Assembly: GCF_030811595.1 (NCBI RefSeq)
Contig: NZ_JAUSRB010000002.1
Span: 3,844,001-3,908,000 of the forward strand
DNA: 64,000 nucleotides
DNA from: Streptosporangium brasiliense
GTDB taxonomy: Bacteria; Actinomycetota; Actinomycetes; Streptosporangiales; Streptosporangiaceae
Direction of reading: 5' to 3'
The position numbers and the translations under genes were made by a program. Below are positions 1 to 7,825 of this stretch, in pieces; the stretch's first letter is position 1, and each line of letters opens with the position of its first letter. The notes under the pieces are model-generated. The model was not told where the DNA came from. It made no database searches and saw only the letters and a list, made by a program, of their open reading frames with translations.

Positions 1-201
1 TGGTTCGGGCTGGTCGTGTGGACCGATGGTCACGTTTTCCGGTGGGGCACGGGCGAGGGGCCGGAGCGTGATCGTCGTGGATGGCATGCCTTCGGCCCTG
101 CCGATGATCCGGTGACGACTGCATGCCGGGTGGCCGACCGCTACGCGGAGCTGCGCAGGACGCATCCCCATCCGGGACCGAGCCCATGGGCTCCGCAGTG
201 A
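1..201 (+). CDS. Small hypothetical protein, 5' end outside window
   Basis: The frame is open from the first base, so the gene probably begins left of the window; an in-window GTG start exists at 16 and would give 61 residues. The protein is rich in Trp, Arg and Asp and ends in a Pro/His-rich tail. No domain was recognised. Its end overlaps the ATG of the next gene by 16 bases, which suggests translational coupling. Small genes of this sort are common cargo of AICEs. Confidence 0.4.
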   Translation, partial: WFGLVVWTDGHVFRWGTGEGPERDRRGWHAFGPADDPVTTACRVADRYAELRRTHPHPGPSPWAPQ

Positions 202-485
202 TCGGGGAAGGCGGTTGCCTGAGCCCGCACGTGGTGATGCCACTACGTGATCACATGCGGCTGGTCTGGCATGCGCCGTACAAGGGTGTGACGCGACTGC
301 GTGTGAACGCCTGGACCTGTCACTGCCGGGCCACGATGTATGAGCTGTGCCATGCCGGAGGACAGGCGTTCATCCGGCGCACGCTCCAGCTCGATGACAA
401 CCGGCAAGTTCACGAGACCTATCGCTGGCCGATCCGTGAGGCCGACGATGTATGGAGGGCGTTGCTCTCCGGCAAGGCCCGATAG
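186..485 (+). CDS. Small hypothetical protein of the AICE
   Basis: 99 residues if read from the ATG at 186. Longer in-frame starts exist but would overlap the preceding gene further. The middle part contains Trp and Cys residues in the order CHCRATMYELCHAGG, which might bind a metal, followed by a basic stretch and a C-terminal helix-like segment. The function is not recognised. It lies just before the repressor gene and is probably cargo or a conserved accessory gene of the element. Confidence 0.5.
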   Translation: MGSAVIGEGGCLSPHVVMPLRDHMRLVWHAPYKGVTRLRVNAWTCHCRATMYELCHAGGQAFIRRTLQLDDNRQVHETYRWPIREADDVWRALLSGKAR

Positions 486-593
486 GCGGGCGCGGCGGCA
501 TGGTCCACCCCCGTGCCCATGCCGCCGCGTCGCGGGGTGACGACTTCCTGTCGGATGAAGCCCTTCGCATCTTTAACATGCGCTGATAGCCTG

Positions 594-607
594 CTTGACT
601 AGACAGG
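594..607. promoter_or_regulatory. Predicted autoregulatory operator of the GntR repressor
   Basis: The bases CTTGACTAGACAGG lie 22 bases before the GntR start codon. They match the CTTGACT-x-xx-CAAG/CAGG family of sites found three times before the pra-like gene (1393-1464). KorSA of pSAM2 is known to bind both its own promoter and the pra promoter, so the shared motif is the expected pattern. The site also contains a TTGACT -35-like box. Confidence 0.55.
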
Positions 608-628
608 CATGTTGAATGTGAGGCTTTA

Positions 629-1360
629 ATGTCGTTTGAATACACGCCTCCCAAGTACGCGCAGTTGATCGCCGAGCTGGAACGGCGTATCGACTCCGGC
701 GAGTACCCTGCGGGCTCGCTGCTGCCCAGCGAACACACGCTCATGGCGGAGTTCGGGATGGCACGGCCCACGGTGGTCAAGGCGCTCGGCGTACTTCGCG
801 ATCAAGGCTGGATCGTCACGCAGCAGGGCAAGGGCCGTTTCGTACGCGGCCGCCCGGCGATGCCCACGAGCCAACAGGCTCGGGCGGGCCGCGAACTCCT
901 TGATCGGACAGAGACCCAGGTCGCGAGCAAGCTGCTCACGGCCGGACCGGTGGAGGCCCCTAACCGCATCGCCGCCTACCTGGGCATCGAGCCGAAATCC
1001 CCCGTCACCCTGCGCAAGATCCTGGTGGAGCGCGACGGCGAACCGACCGAGATCTCCGCAACGTGGGTACCGGCGGAAATCGGCGAGGGTACAGCGCTGG
1101 CCGAGTCGACCGATCTCCGGCAGGGGATCCGGCGCTACGTGGAGAGTGCCGCCGGCGTCTCCCTGGATCACATCATCGAGCACATCACCGCGCGCAACCC
1201 CACGGCCGACGAGCGCGAGCTCCTGGACGTGAAGAGCTCGGCTGCGCTGCTGACCGTCTACGCCGTCGCCTGCGACGCCACCGGCAAGCCGTGGGCCGTG
1301 GTGGAGACGGTTCTCCCGGGTGATCGCCACGAGCTGGAAGACGCCTACCCGATCCGGTAA
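629..1360 (+). CDS. GntR-family repressor with UTRA domain (KorSA-like)
   Basis: 243 residues. The N-terminal winged helix (about residues 8-72) contains the GntR signature LPSEHTLMAEFGMARPTV followed by a QQGKGRFV wing. The remainder (about 90-235) has the shape of a UTRA effector-binding domain of the HutC subfamily. In pSAM2-type elements a GntR/KorSA protein represses the pra activator gene and keeps the element integrated and silent. That role fits here because the pra-like gene follows directly and repeated CTTGACT-type sites flank both promoters. The ATG at 629 was chosen because the protein begins immediately before the HTH. The ligand is unknown. Confidence 0.85.
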   Translation: MSFEYTPPKYAQLIAELERRIDSGEYPAGSLLPSEHTLMAEFGMARPTVVKALGVLRDQGWIVTQQGKGRFVRGRPAMPTSQQARAGRELLDRTETQVASKLLTAGPVEAPNRIAAYLGIEPKSPVTLRKILVERDGEPTEISATWVPAEIGEGTALAESTDLRQGIRRYVESAAGVSLDHIIEHITARNPTADERELLDVKSSAALLTVYAVACDATGKPWAVVETVLPGDRHELEDAYPIR

Positions 1361-1372
1361 TCAAACTTTCCT

Positions 1373-1417
1373 CACGAAGCCCGCTTGGTGCACTTGACTA
1401 ACCAAGCGGGCTTCGTG
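1373..1417 (+). terminator. Strong hairpin terminator after the GntR gene
   Basis: A perfect 16-bp stem (1373-1388 pairing with 1402-1417) encloses a 13-base loop, 12 bases after the GntR stop. No long T-run follows, only CTT. The loop and right arm also carry the -35 region of the next promoter and one operator copy, so the hairpin both insulates and overlaps the pra promoter. Confidence 0.75.
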
Positions 1418-1464
1418 CTTAATGAAGATGCAACTTGGTCAGTCAAGCAGACTGGCCAGTCAAG
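1393..1464 (+). promoter_or_regulatory. pra-type promoter with three predicted GntR operators
   Basis: A TTGACT box (1394-1399) and a CTTAAT box (1418-1423) are 18 bases apart, a plausible promoter. Three related sites overlap or follow it: CTTGACTAACCAAG (1393-1406), CTTGGTCAGTCAAG (1434-1447) and, read on the minus strand, CTTGACTGGCCAGT (1451-1464). The first two are imperfect palindromes with CTTG/CAAG ends. Binding of the upstream repressor here would block the promoter, as KorSA does in pSAM2 (known); binding itself is inferred. Confidence 0.6.
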
Positions 1465-1482
1465 ACAAGGAGATGTTGCGCT

Positions 1483-1911
1483 ATGGCTATCCAGGGCCCC
1501 ATCCCGATCGGCTTCGACCAGGTCTTCCCGCACGGCTGCTACATCGTCGGCGAGGTCGAGCAGGTCAAGGACTTCGACGCCTCCACCAACGGCCGCACCG
1601 TCTACGCCAAGGACAAGACCACCGGCGAACTCGTCTGGCAGGTCGCCGTCATGGACGCCGACCCCACCGTCAAGGCCGGCCAGAAGACCGTGTCGGTCAA
1701 GATCCTGTCCCCGGTCCAGCCGGTTCCCCCGGCCCCGCTGCCGGGCCTGCCGTTCACGCCGGTCGAGTTCGACGCCATGACCGTCACGCCGTACGTCGGC
1801 CAGAACACCGGCCGCCTGGCCTGGTCCATCCGGGCCCGCGCGATGCGCGCCCCCCGCACCGCTGGCACTCCCACCAAGAACACCGTCACCACCGCAAAGG
1901 ACGCCGCCTGA
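1483..1911 (+). CDS. Pra-like activator of replication, integration and excision
   Basis: 142 residues. The protein begins MAIQGPIPIGFDQVFPHG, a start recalled as typical of proteins annotated as plasmid replication, integration and excision activators in actinomycete elements. Pra of pSAM2 switches on the rep-xis-int operon. The ATG at 1483 is chosen because AAGGAG lies 8 bases upstream; an earlier in-frame start would lack this. The C-terminal 25 residues are basic and Thr-rich and look disordered. The gene overlaps the next one by one base (TGATG). Family assignment rests on remembered similarity, not on a search. Confidence 0.7.
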   Translation: MAIQGPIPIGFDQVFPHGCYIVGEVEQVKDFDASTNGRTVYAKDKTTGELVWQVAVMDADPTVKAGQKTVSVKILSPVQPVPPAPLPGLPFTPVEFDAMTVTPYVGQNTGRLAWSIRARAMRAPRTAGTPTKNTVTTAKDAA

Positions 1912-2183
1912 TGACCCGTCGCAGAACCCACCGCGTCAGCATCATCACCCTGAACACCGGCCGTGGTGCCCACGCGACCAGCCACCCCTACCCGTCCCGC
2001 ACGCCGGTCCTGGCGCTCGACTTCGGCGCCCTGTCGGTCCTGGTCACCACCACGGCCGGCGACCAGGTCACCGGCGCCGACGTCGCCTTCGCCCGCCAGC
2101 TCGCCTGTGAGGCCGACCGGTTCGCCCGCTCGGTCGAGCGCTCCTTCCACGGCCTGGCCAACGGACGGGGCGCGGCGGCATGA
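1911..2183 (+). CDS. Small AICE protein, paralogue of the next gene
   Basis: 90 residues, start ATG overlapping the pra-like stop. The second half reads LDFGALSVLVTTTAGDQVTG then ADVAFAR and an Ala-rich helix. The neighbouring gene has LDF, a TT-x-AG-x-VT stretch, ADVALAR and the same Ala-rich helix at equivalent places. The two therefore look like diverged tandem copies. No known fold was recognised. Being packed by 4-base overlap between the activator and the transfer gene suggests a role in transfer or spread (inference), as for small spd genes of actinomycete elements. Confidence 0.6.
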   Translation: MTRRRTHRVSIITLNTGRGAHATSHPYPSRTPVLALDFGALSVLVTTTAGDQVTGADVAFARQLACEADRFARSVERSFHGLANGRGAAA

Positions 2184-2494
2184 GCGAGCGCAAGCCCTAC
2201 ACCTACCTGACCGCGTCGATTGACGAGGGAGTCACCCGGCTCAACGTCGCCTTCTACACCGCCGACCTACAGGTCATGGTGCTGGGCGTCGGAGAGGGAC
2301 GGCCGACCCTGGACTTCTACAGCGCCGAGGGCGAGCTGAAGATCTCCACCACCGGAGCCGGACCGGTCACCGCCGCCGATGTCGCCCTGGCCCGGAAGAT
2401 CACCGACGCCGCCGCCTGCTACCTGGCCGAATGCCAGCGCCTGCACACCCAGCAGCAGGACAACCCCGACCGGGCCGACGAGAGCGCGGCCTGA
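2180..2494 (+). CDS. Small AICE protein, paralogue of the previous gene
   Basis: 104 residues, overlapping the previous stop by ATGA. It shares with the previous protein the order LDF, TT-x-AG-x-VT, ADVALAR and a C-terminal Ala-rich helix, then adds an acidic tail. The N-terminal half predicts alternating beta strands, and there is no membrane segment or signal peptide. Function is not recognised; possible partner of its paralogue as a heterodimer (inference). Confidence 0.6.
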   Translation: MSERKPYTYLTASIDEGVTRLNVAFYTADLQVMVLGVGEGRPTLDFYSAEGELKISTTGAGPVTAADVALARKITDAAACYLAECQRLHTQQQDNPDRADESAA

Positions 2495-2575
2495 CATGAG
2501 GCGGGGCCGCTGGAACTGGTCCTTCCGGCGGCCCCTCATCTCCCCGGATGCGAATCAAGAGAGGGCACCAGCCTA

Positions 2576-4021
2576 ATGTTCAAAAAACTGCCCGGCGACG
2601 AGGCACAACACCTCGTCTCCACCACCCCCGACACCGCCGTGGTCTTCCGCCCGGCCGTCGTCCAGACCCCGGCGATCGTCACCCTCGTCATCTTCGCCTG
2701 GCGGCTGCTGGCCGGCGCCGTACGCCTGCTGTGGCGCCACCCGATCGCCGCGGCCGTCGTCGCCGTTCCCGGCGTGATCTGGACCCTGTACGGCTGGCAG
2801 TGGAGCGCCGCCCTCGTCACCCTGGCCCTCGTCGGCCTCACCGCCTGGGCACTGGCCGACCGTTCCTCGTTCCTACGCCGGATCGGCTGGCGGCTGCTGG
2901 CCTGGTGGCGGCTGGTGTGGATCTACCGGCGGCACTGGCAACCCGTGATGATCATTTCCGGATTGGGGCGGCACGTGCGCGGCCGCGACTACCTGCCTCA
3001 CTTGGCCAAGGTCTCCTGCACCTCCTGGGCCGACCTGGTCACCGTGAAGATGCTCACCGGGCAGTCGGTCACCGACTGGGCCGACCGCATCGACCACCTG
3101 GCCCACGGGTTCGGCGCGACCTCCTGCCGGGTCACCGTCGCCCGGCCGGGCCGGCTGCTGCTGGCCTTCCCCCGCCGCGACCCACTGGCCACACCCTTAC
3201 CCGCGCTGCCCATCCCGGGGGTGCCCTCGGTCGGACCGGTCGAGATCGGCAAACGCGAGGACGGCACCCCCTGGCGGCTCAAGGTCCACGGCACTCACCT
3301 CCTGGTCGCCGGCGCCACCGGGGCGGGCAAGGGGTCGATCATCTGGTCCGTCATCCGCGGGCTGCTGCCCGCCGTCCGCGCGGGCCTGGTGCAGGTGTGG
3401 GCGCTGGACCCCAAGCTGATGGAGCTGTCCTTCGGCCGGGCGCTGTTCGACCGCTACGCCGCGGATCCGGCCGCCTGCGCCGAGCTGCTGGAAGCCGCGG
3501 TGAAGGTGATGCAGGAGCGGGCGGGCCGGTTCGCCGGAGTCCAGCGCGACCACATCCCCATGGTGGAGGATCCGTTCGTCCTGGTGGTGGTCGACGAGGT
3601 GGCGTTCCTGACCGCCTACCAGTCCGACAAGGGCCTCAAGCTCCGCATCTCCGCCGCCCTGGCCACCCTGACCACGCAGGGCCGGGCGGTCGGCGTGGGC
3701 GTGCTGGCGGCGTTGCAGGACCCGCGCAAGGACGTGCTGAGCATCCGCAACCTGTTCCCCGACAAGATCGCCCTTCGGCTGGATGAGTCGGAACAGGTCG
3801 ACATGGTGCTCGGCGACGGCGCTCGGGATCGCGGTGCGCTGGCCGACCTCATCTCACCCAACCCCACGCTCGGCGCGGGCATCGCCTACGCCCGGCTGGA
3901 GACCTCGCCCGAGCCGACGCGTGCCCGCGCCGGCTACGTCTGCGACGCCGACATCCGCGCCATGGTCGCCGCCTTCGCCGCCGACACCCTGCCCCTGCCC
4001 CAGACGGGAGAGGGGGCCTGA
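2576..4021 (+). CDS. FtsK/SpoIIIE-type DNA translocase, conjugal transfer protein (Tra)
   Basis: 481 residues. Two or three hydrophobic segments (about residues 38-110) anchor the N terminus in the membrane. The motor domain follows: Walker A GATGAGKGS near residue 245 and Walker B LVVVDE near 340, then an arginine-rich region typical of the FtsK/TraB family. TraB proteins of Streptomyces elements are known to pump double-stranded DNA between mycelial cells as a hexamer, so this single protein is probably the whole transfer apparatus. The gene follows an 81-base gap and overlaps the next by one base. It is shorter than chromosomal FtsK, as expected for Tra. Confidence 0.88.
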   Translation: MFKKLPGDEAQHLVSTTPDTAVVFRPAVVQTPAIVTLVIFAWRLLAGAVRLLWRHPIAAAVVAVPGVIWTLYGWQWSAALVTLALVGLTAWALADRSSFLRRIGWRLLAWWRLVWIYRRHWQPVMIISGLGRHVRGRDYLPHLAKVSCTSWADLVTVKMLTGQSVTDWADRIDHLAHGFGATSCRVTVARPGRLLLAFPRRDPLATPLPALPIPGVPSVGPVEIGKREDGTPWRLKVHGTHLLVAGATGAGKGSIIWSVIRGLLPAVRAGLVQVWALDPKLMELSFGRALFDRYAADPAACAELLEAAVKVMQERAGRFAGVQRDHIPMVEDPFVLVVVDEVAFLTAYQSDKGLKLRISAALATLTTQGRAVGVGVLAALQDPRKDVLSIRNLFPDKIALRLDESEQVDMVLGDGARDRGALADLISPNPTLGAGIAYARLETSPEPTRARAGYVCDADIRAMVAAFAADTLPLPQTGEGA

Positions 4022-4221
4022 TGAGGATCACCATCTGCGGCACCGCCGACGAGATCGACGCCCTGCCGTTCCGCCGGCTGCGGACCGTCGACGGCGCCGA
4101 CCTCGCCGAAGTGATCGTGATCGTCGACCTCGACTCCGCCCGGCTGCGCAGGGACCCCTACGGCGACGCCTACCGGCTGTGTGCCGACGTACTCGACCCC
4201 GGCCGGAAGGAGGCCATGTGA
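4021..4221 (+). CDS. Small hypothetical protein between tra and rep
   Basis: 66 residues, start ATG overlapping the tra stop by one base and stop overlapping the rep GTG start (GTGA). The sequence is acidic with a beta-strand-like core VIVIVDLDSARLRRD. No family was recognised. Tight coupling on both sides argues that it is translated. A role in transfer or replication control is only positional inference. Confidence 0.55.
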   Translation: MRITICGTADEIDALPFRRLRTVDGADLAEVIVIVDLDSARLRRDPYGDAYRLCADVLDPGRKEAM

Positions 4222-5972
4222 CCGACACCCCCGCCCACCCGTCCACCCCTTCCACCGCCACCCCGCCGAACGGCTCTGATCCCGTCAACGCCGCGGATCG
4301 CACGCTGCCCCGCCTGGTACGCGACACCCTGCCCCTGGCCCTGGACGTCGCCGTCGAGGTCGCCAAGCTCAACGGCGTCTGCATCCACCCCATCGAGATG
4401 CGCCGCCTGGACACCCACACCGGCACGACCGAACCGTTCGACCTCCCCTGCGGCACCACCCAAGAGGCCAAGTGCCCGCCGTGCGCCAAACGCAACCAGC
4501 AACTCCGCAGAGCCCAATGCCGCGAGGGCTGGCACCTGGAGGCCGAGCCCATCGCCGAACCCCACCCCTCCACCGCCGACCAGCGGTGGCTGATCGAGTT
4601 CCGGGCCGACGTGCAGGCCAAACGCGACGAGGCCGAACGCGCCGGCGAAGACACCGCCGACTGGGACGAGGCCATCGCGGGCATCGACGCCGAGATCAAC
4701 GCCGCCGGGATGCGCGGCACCGTCCTGAGCGGTCGCACGGCTCCCAAGCGCTCCCGCTCCACCCGGCGCCGCCAGGACGCCCCGGACCTGCCCAAGCGGG
4801 CCAAGCAGGACACCACCCTCGGCCGGACCTTCATCGCCGCCGACGGCAGGGTCTACCGGCCATCGCTGTTCGTCACCCTCACCCTGCCGTCCTACGGCAA
4901 GATCCGCTCCGGTCTGGGCGTACCGGTCGACCCGGCCGCCTACGACTACGCCCGCGCCGTCCGCGACGCCCTGCACTTCTCCAAGCTGGTCGACCGGTTC
5001 GTGCAGAACCTCCGCCGAGTGGCCGGCTACGACGTGCAGTACTTCGCCACCGTCGAACCCCAGAAACGGCTCGCGCCGCATCTGCACATGGCCATCCGCG
5101 GCACCCTGCCCCGCGCGGAGATCAAGCAAATTGCCGCCGCCACCTACCACCAGGTGTGGTGGCCCCAGGTAGATCAAGTGAAGTTCGACGGCGAGCATCT
5201 GCCGGTCTGGAGCGCACGGGCCGACCTCGGCGACGGGGCCGCCTACCCGGACGGACAGTCCGGCGACTACCTCGACCCCACCACAGGGGAACTGCTGCCC
5301 ACCTGGGATCAGGCGCTCGACCGGCTCGACGCCGACGACGCGGCCGAACCCCTGCACGTGCTCCGCTTCGGTGACCAGGTCGATGTCCAGGGCATCGTGG
5401 CCGGCTCGCCGGACGCTCACAAGCGCATCGGCTACCTCACCAAATACCTGACCAAGAGCCTCGGTGACCCCCTCGACCCCGACGACGACAACTCCGCCCG
5501 CCGTGACCACGCCGCCCGGATGGTCGAGGCGCTGCGCTACGAACCCTGCTCGCCGACGTGCCCCAACTGGCTGCGCTACGGCGTGCAGCCCAAGGGCGCC
5601 AAACCCGGCATGACACCGGGCCGGTGCAAGAGCAAGGCGCACAAGGCCGAACACCTCGGCTACGCCGGACGCCGCGTTCTGGTCTCCCGCAAGTGGTCGA
5701 ACAAGACCCTCCGCGAACACAAGCAGGACCGCCGCGCCTGGGTCCTCGACATGCTCGGCCTGCCCGACGACACCACGACCGACCCGCACCGCTACGTCTG
5801 GCGGCCGGTCTCCACCAAGGACCCGAACCGCGCTCCGCTGGCCAAACGCCTGCTGCGTGGCGTCGCCAACCGCCACCGCACTCGAAAACGCCTTCTCGAA
5901 CTTCAGGCCAGAGCGGAAGGACGACCCATCGAAGAACTTTCGGCAACTCCAGCGCTGGGGGTGGCGGCATGA
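4218..5972 (+). CDS. Rolling-circle replication initiator (RepSA-like)
   Basis: 584 residues from the GTG at 4218, which has GGAAGGAGG just upstream; longer in-frame reading would run over tra. A CGTT-x(5)-CPPC cysteine cluster with a further Cys near residue 101 resembles a zinc finger. Near residue 288 lies HLHMAIRG, the histidine-pair metal-binding motif of HUH initiators, and a YLTKYLTK segment further on may hold the nicking tyrosine. RepSA-type proteins nick the element's double-strand origin and start rolling-circle replication after excision. The gene overlaps the excisionase gene (ATGA), consistent with a rep-xis-int operon. The origin itself is not identified. Confidence 0.85.
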   Translation: MTDTPAHPSTPSTATPPNGSDPVNAADRTLPRLVRDTLPLALDVAVEVAKLNGVCIHPIEMRRLDTHTGTTEPFDLPCGTTQEAKCPPCAKRNQQLRRAQCREGWHLEAEPIAEPHPSTADQRWLIEFRADVQAKRDEAERAGEDTADWDEAIAGIDAEINAAGMRGTVLSGRTAPKRSRSTRRRQDAPDLPKRAKQDTTLGRTFIAADGRVYRPSLFVTLTLPSYGKIRSGLGVPVDPAAYDYARAVRDALHFSKLVDRFVQNLRRVAGYDVQYFATVEPQKRLAPHLHMAIRGTLPRAEIKQIAAATYHQVWWPQVDQVKFDGEHLPVWSARADLGDGAAYPDGQSGDYLDPTTGELLPTWDQALDRLDADDAAEPLHVLRFGDQVDVQGIVAGSPDAHKRIGYLTKYLTKSLGDPLDPDDDNSARRDHAARMVEALRYEPCSPTCPNWLRYGVQPKGAKPGMTPGRCKSKAHKAEHLGYAGRRVLVSRKWSNKTLREHKQDRRAWVLDMLGLPDDTTTDPHRYVWRPVSTKDPNRAPLAKRLLRGVANRHRTRKRLLELQARAEGRPIEELSATPALGVAA

Positions 5973-6160
5973 AGAAGAGGGACGAGTTGATGACCGTTCC
6001 CGAGATCCTCGACGAACTGGGTGGCATCTCGGAACGCACGTTCTACCGCTGGCGTGAGATCGGCAAGTTCCCCACCGGTATCCGGCTGCCCAACGGCAAG
6101 ATCCGGGTCTACCGCAGCGAGTTCGAAGCCTGGCTTGAGAGCCTCCGGGAGGTAGCGTGA
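5969..6160 (+). CDS. xis: Excisionase-type helix-turn-helix protein (Xis)
   Basis: 63 residues beginning at the ATG that overlaps the rep stop. The sequence MTVPEILDELGG-ISERTFYRW is the MerR/excisionase-like winged helix that recognises DNA, ending in a helix EFEAWLESLR. Excisionases bend DNA at the attachment site and direct the integrase toward excision. The stop overlaps the integrase GTG by 4 bases, so xis and int are co-translated. Confidence 0.85.
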   Translation: MKKRDELMTVPEILDELGGISERTFYRWREIGKFPTGIRLPNGKIRVYRSEFEAWLESLREVA

Positions 6161-7539
6161 CCACCTCGTACAAGGTGAAGTTCTGGGGGATTCGCGCCAA
6201 CACCCGATCTGAGGGGACAGGCAAGAAGCCCCGTATCGTCTCCCACACCGTTCGCTGGACCGTGGGCAACCGGGAGAGGTCCTCGACCTTCAAGACCAAG
6301 GGCTTGGCCGAGAGCTTCCTGTCGTCCCTGCGACAGGCGGCCAAGAACGGTGAGGCGTTCGACCTGGAAAGCGGTCTTCCCTCATCGATGGGCAAGGCGA
6401 AGGATGCGCGCACCTGGTACGCCTTCGCGGTGACCTACGTTCACGCCTGGTGGCCTCATGCGGCGGCCAAGACTCGCGAGGGCATGACGGACGCACTGGC
6501 CAACGTGACACCCGTTCTCATGCGTGACCTTCCCGGCCGCCCCGACGAGGAGGTCATCCGGCGGGCGTTGCGAGAGTTCTCCTTCCTCCCGGAGGATCGT
6601 CGCCCGGAACCCTCGCCGGAGATCGTTCGTGCGGTGCGGTGGCTGGAGGCGGCGTCGCTGCCCCTGAGTGCTCTTGAAGAGGCCAAGCACACGCGGGCGG
6701 CCCTGGAGGCCCTGGCGCTGCTCCTGGACGGCAAGGCGGCGGCCACCTCGACCTACCGGCGCAAGCGGGCGGTCTTCCATCACGTGCTGGAGTACGCGGT
6801 GGAGTTGGAGGAGCTTTCGGCGAATCCGCTGCACAAGGTGAAGCTCCGCAAGATCAAGTCCAACGGGGAGATCGATCGGCGCTCGGTGGTCAACCCGGCC
6901 CAGGCCCGTGAGCTGCTCACCGCGGTGACCTATGTGGGCCGGTCGCGGGGGCTGATGCTGGCGGCCATGTTCGCCTGCATGTACTTCGGCGGTCTCCGTC
7001 CGGCTGAGGCCGCTGGGCTCCGTAAGAAGGACTGTCAGCTTCCGGCGACCGGGTGGGGTCTGCTCACCCTGGAGAAGACCATGCCGCAGAGCAACAAGCG
7101 GTTCACCGACTCGGGGGAGGCCCATGACGATCGCGGCCTCAAGCACCGGCACACGAAGGAGACCCGAGAGGTTCCGATCCCGCCGGAGCTCGTGACCATC
7201 CTCTGTGAGCACATCGACAAGCACGGCGTCGGTGAGGATGGCCGGCTGTTCCGCACTCGCACGGGTGGCCTGATCTCCGGATCGGCCTACGCCAAGGTCT
7301 GGAAGGAGGCCCGGACCTACGCCTTCACTCCGGACCAGGTCGCCTTGCCTCTGGCGACCCGGCCGTACGACCTGCGGCACGCGGCGGTCTCCCTCTGGCT
7401 GAACGCCGGAGTCCATGCGCCGGAAGCGGCCGAACGGGCCGGCCACGGGGTGGATGTGATGCTCAAGGTCTACGCCAAGTGCATCGACGGCCAACGCGAC
7501 GTGGCCAACCAGCGCATCCTGGACGCGCTCGCCGCATGA
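6157..7539 (+). CDS. int: Site-specific tyrosine recombinase, integrase
   Basis: 460 residues from GTG at 6157. The SAM-like core-binding domain occupies roughly residues 85-230 and the catalytic domain 245-455. Visible catalytic residues are Arg in FGGLRPAEA (about 284), the DLRHAA box (about 405), the His of AGHG (about 429) and the Tyr nucleophile in VYAKC (about 439). It would integrate and excise the element at the tRNA-Arg(UCU) gene 246 bases downstream. N-terminal residues 1-80 resemble the arm-binding part of AICE integrases. The gene ends the rep-xis-int operon. Confidence 0.92.
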   Translation: MTTSYKVKFWGIRANTRSEGTGKKPRIVSHTVRWTVGNRERSSTFKTKGLAESFLSSLRQAAKNGEAFDLESGLPSSMGKAKDARTWYAFAVTYVHAWWPHAAAKTREGMTDALANVTPVLMRDLPGRPDEEVIRRALREFSFLPEDRRPEPSPEIVRAVRWLEAASLPLSALEEAKHTRAALEALALLLDGKAAATSTYRRKRAVFHHVLEYAVELEELSANPLHKVKLRKIKSNGEIDRRSVVNPAQARELLTAVTYVGRSRGLMLAAMFACMYFGGLRPAEAAGLRKKDCQLPATGWGLLTLEKTMPQSNKRFTDSGEAHDDRGLKHRHTKETREVPIPPELVTILCEHIDKHGVGEDGRLFRTRTGGLISGSAYAKVWKEARTYAFTPDQVALPLATRPYDLRHAAVSLWLNAGVHAPEAAERAGHGVDVMLKVYAKCIDGQRDVANQRILDALAA

Positions 7540-7747
7540 CCTCGACACCGCACATCGACAGGACTCCGGGACCCCTCGGGGTCCTTCGTCGTTCCAGCCC
7601 CGGAATCGTTCCGCATGCCTCCGAAATCCCCGACCCCACCTGGGAAAACGCGCCCCGGAGCATTCCGCGTATGTTCCGCGAGTACTGGCACATGGCTGCG
7701 TCCGACTGCCTGCGGCTGCATGAGCCGTGCGGGCCGTACACATGCAA
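7540..7747. other. Non-coding stretch between integrase and tRNA terminator
   Basis: No gene is supported. Open frames that cross into the tRNA are composition artefacts. This interval is where arm-type integrase and Xis binding sites would be expected, but no clear repeated motif was found. Confidence 0.4.
7569..7584 (+). terminator. Possible terminator after the integrase
   Basis: GGACCCC and GGGGTCC form a short GC-rich stem with a very small loop, 30 bases after the integrase stop, followed by TTCGTCGTT. It is weak but correctly placed. Confidence 0.35.
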
Positions 7748-7780
7748 AAGACCAGGTCAGAGTGGAGATGACCTGGTCTT
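7748..7780 (-). terminator. Rho-independent terminator of tRNA-Arg
   Basis: A perfect 12-bp inverted repeat (7748-7759 with 7769-7780) and a 9-base loop lie 5 bases beyond the tRNA 3' end. On the minus strand the stem ends CTTTTGC, giving the T-tract. It lies on the element side of the tRNA, so after integration the element supplies or has displaced the natural terminator. Confidence 0.75.
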
Positions 7781-7785
7781 GGTTG

Positions 7786-7825
7786 CGCGCCCTGCAGGAT
7801 TCGAACCTGCGACCGTCGGATTAGA
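7786..7825. other. Predicted attachment site (attR/attL) in the tRNA 3' half
   Basis: AICE integrases recombine within the 3' part of a tRNA and leave an intact copy at the junction. The tRNA here is intact and its 3' end faces the element. The exact core cannot be set because the partner copy is outside the window. Confidence 0.4.

Noticed and set aside
626..1330. 234-codon minus-strand gene opposite the GntR regulator
   Set aside because: Antisense shadow of a well-supported HTH gene with no recognisable domain.
1..7539. Second attachment-site copy inside the window
   Set aside because: No stretch matching the tRNA-Arg 3' half was seen left of the integrase.
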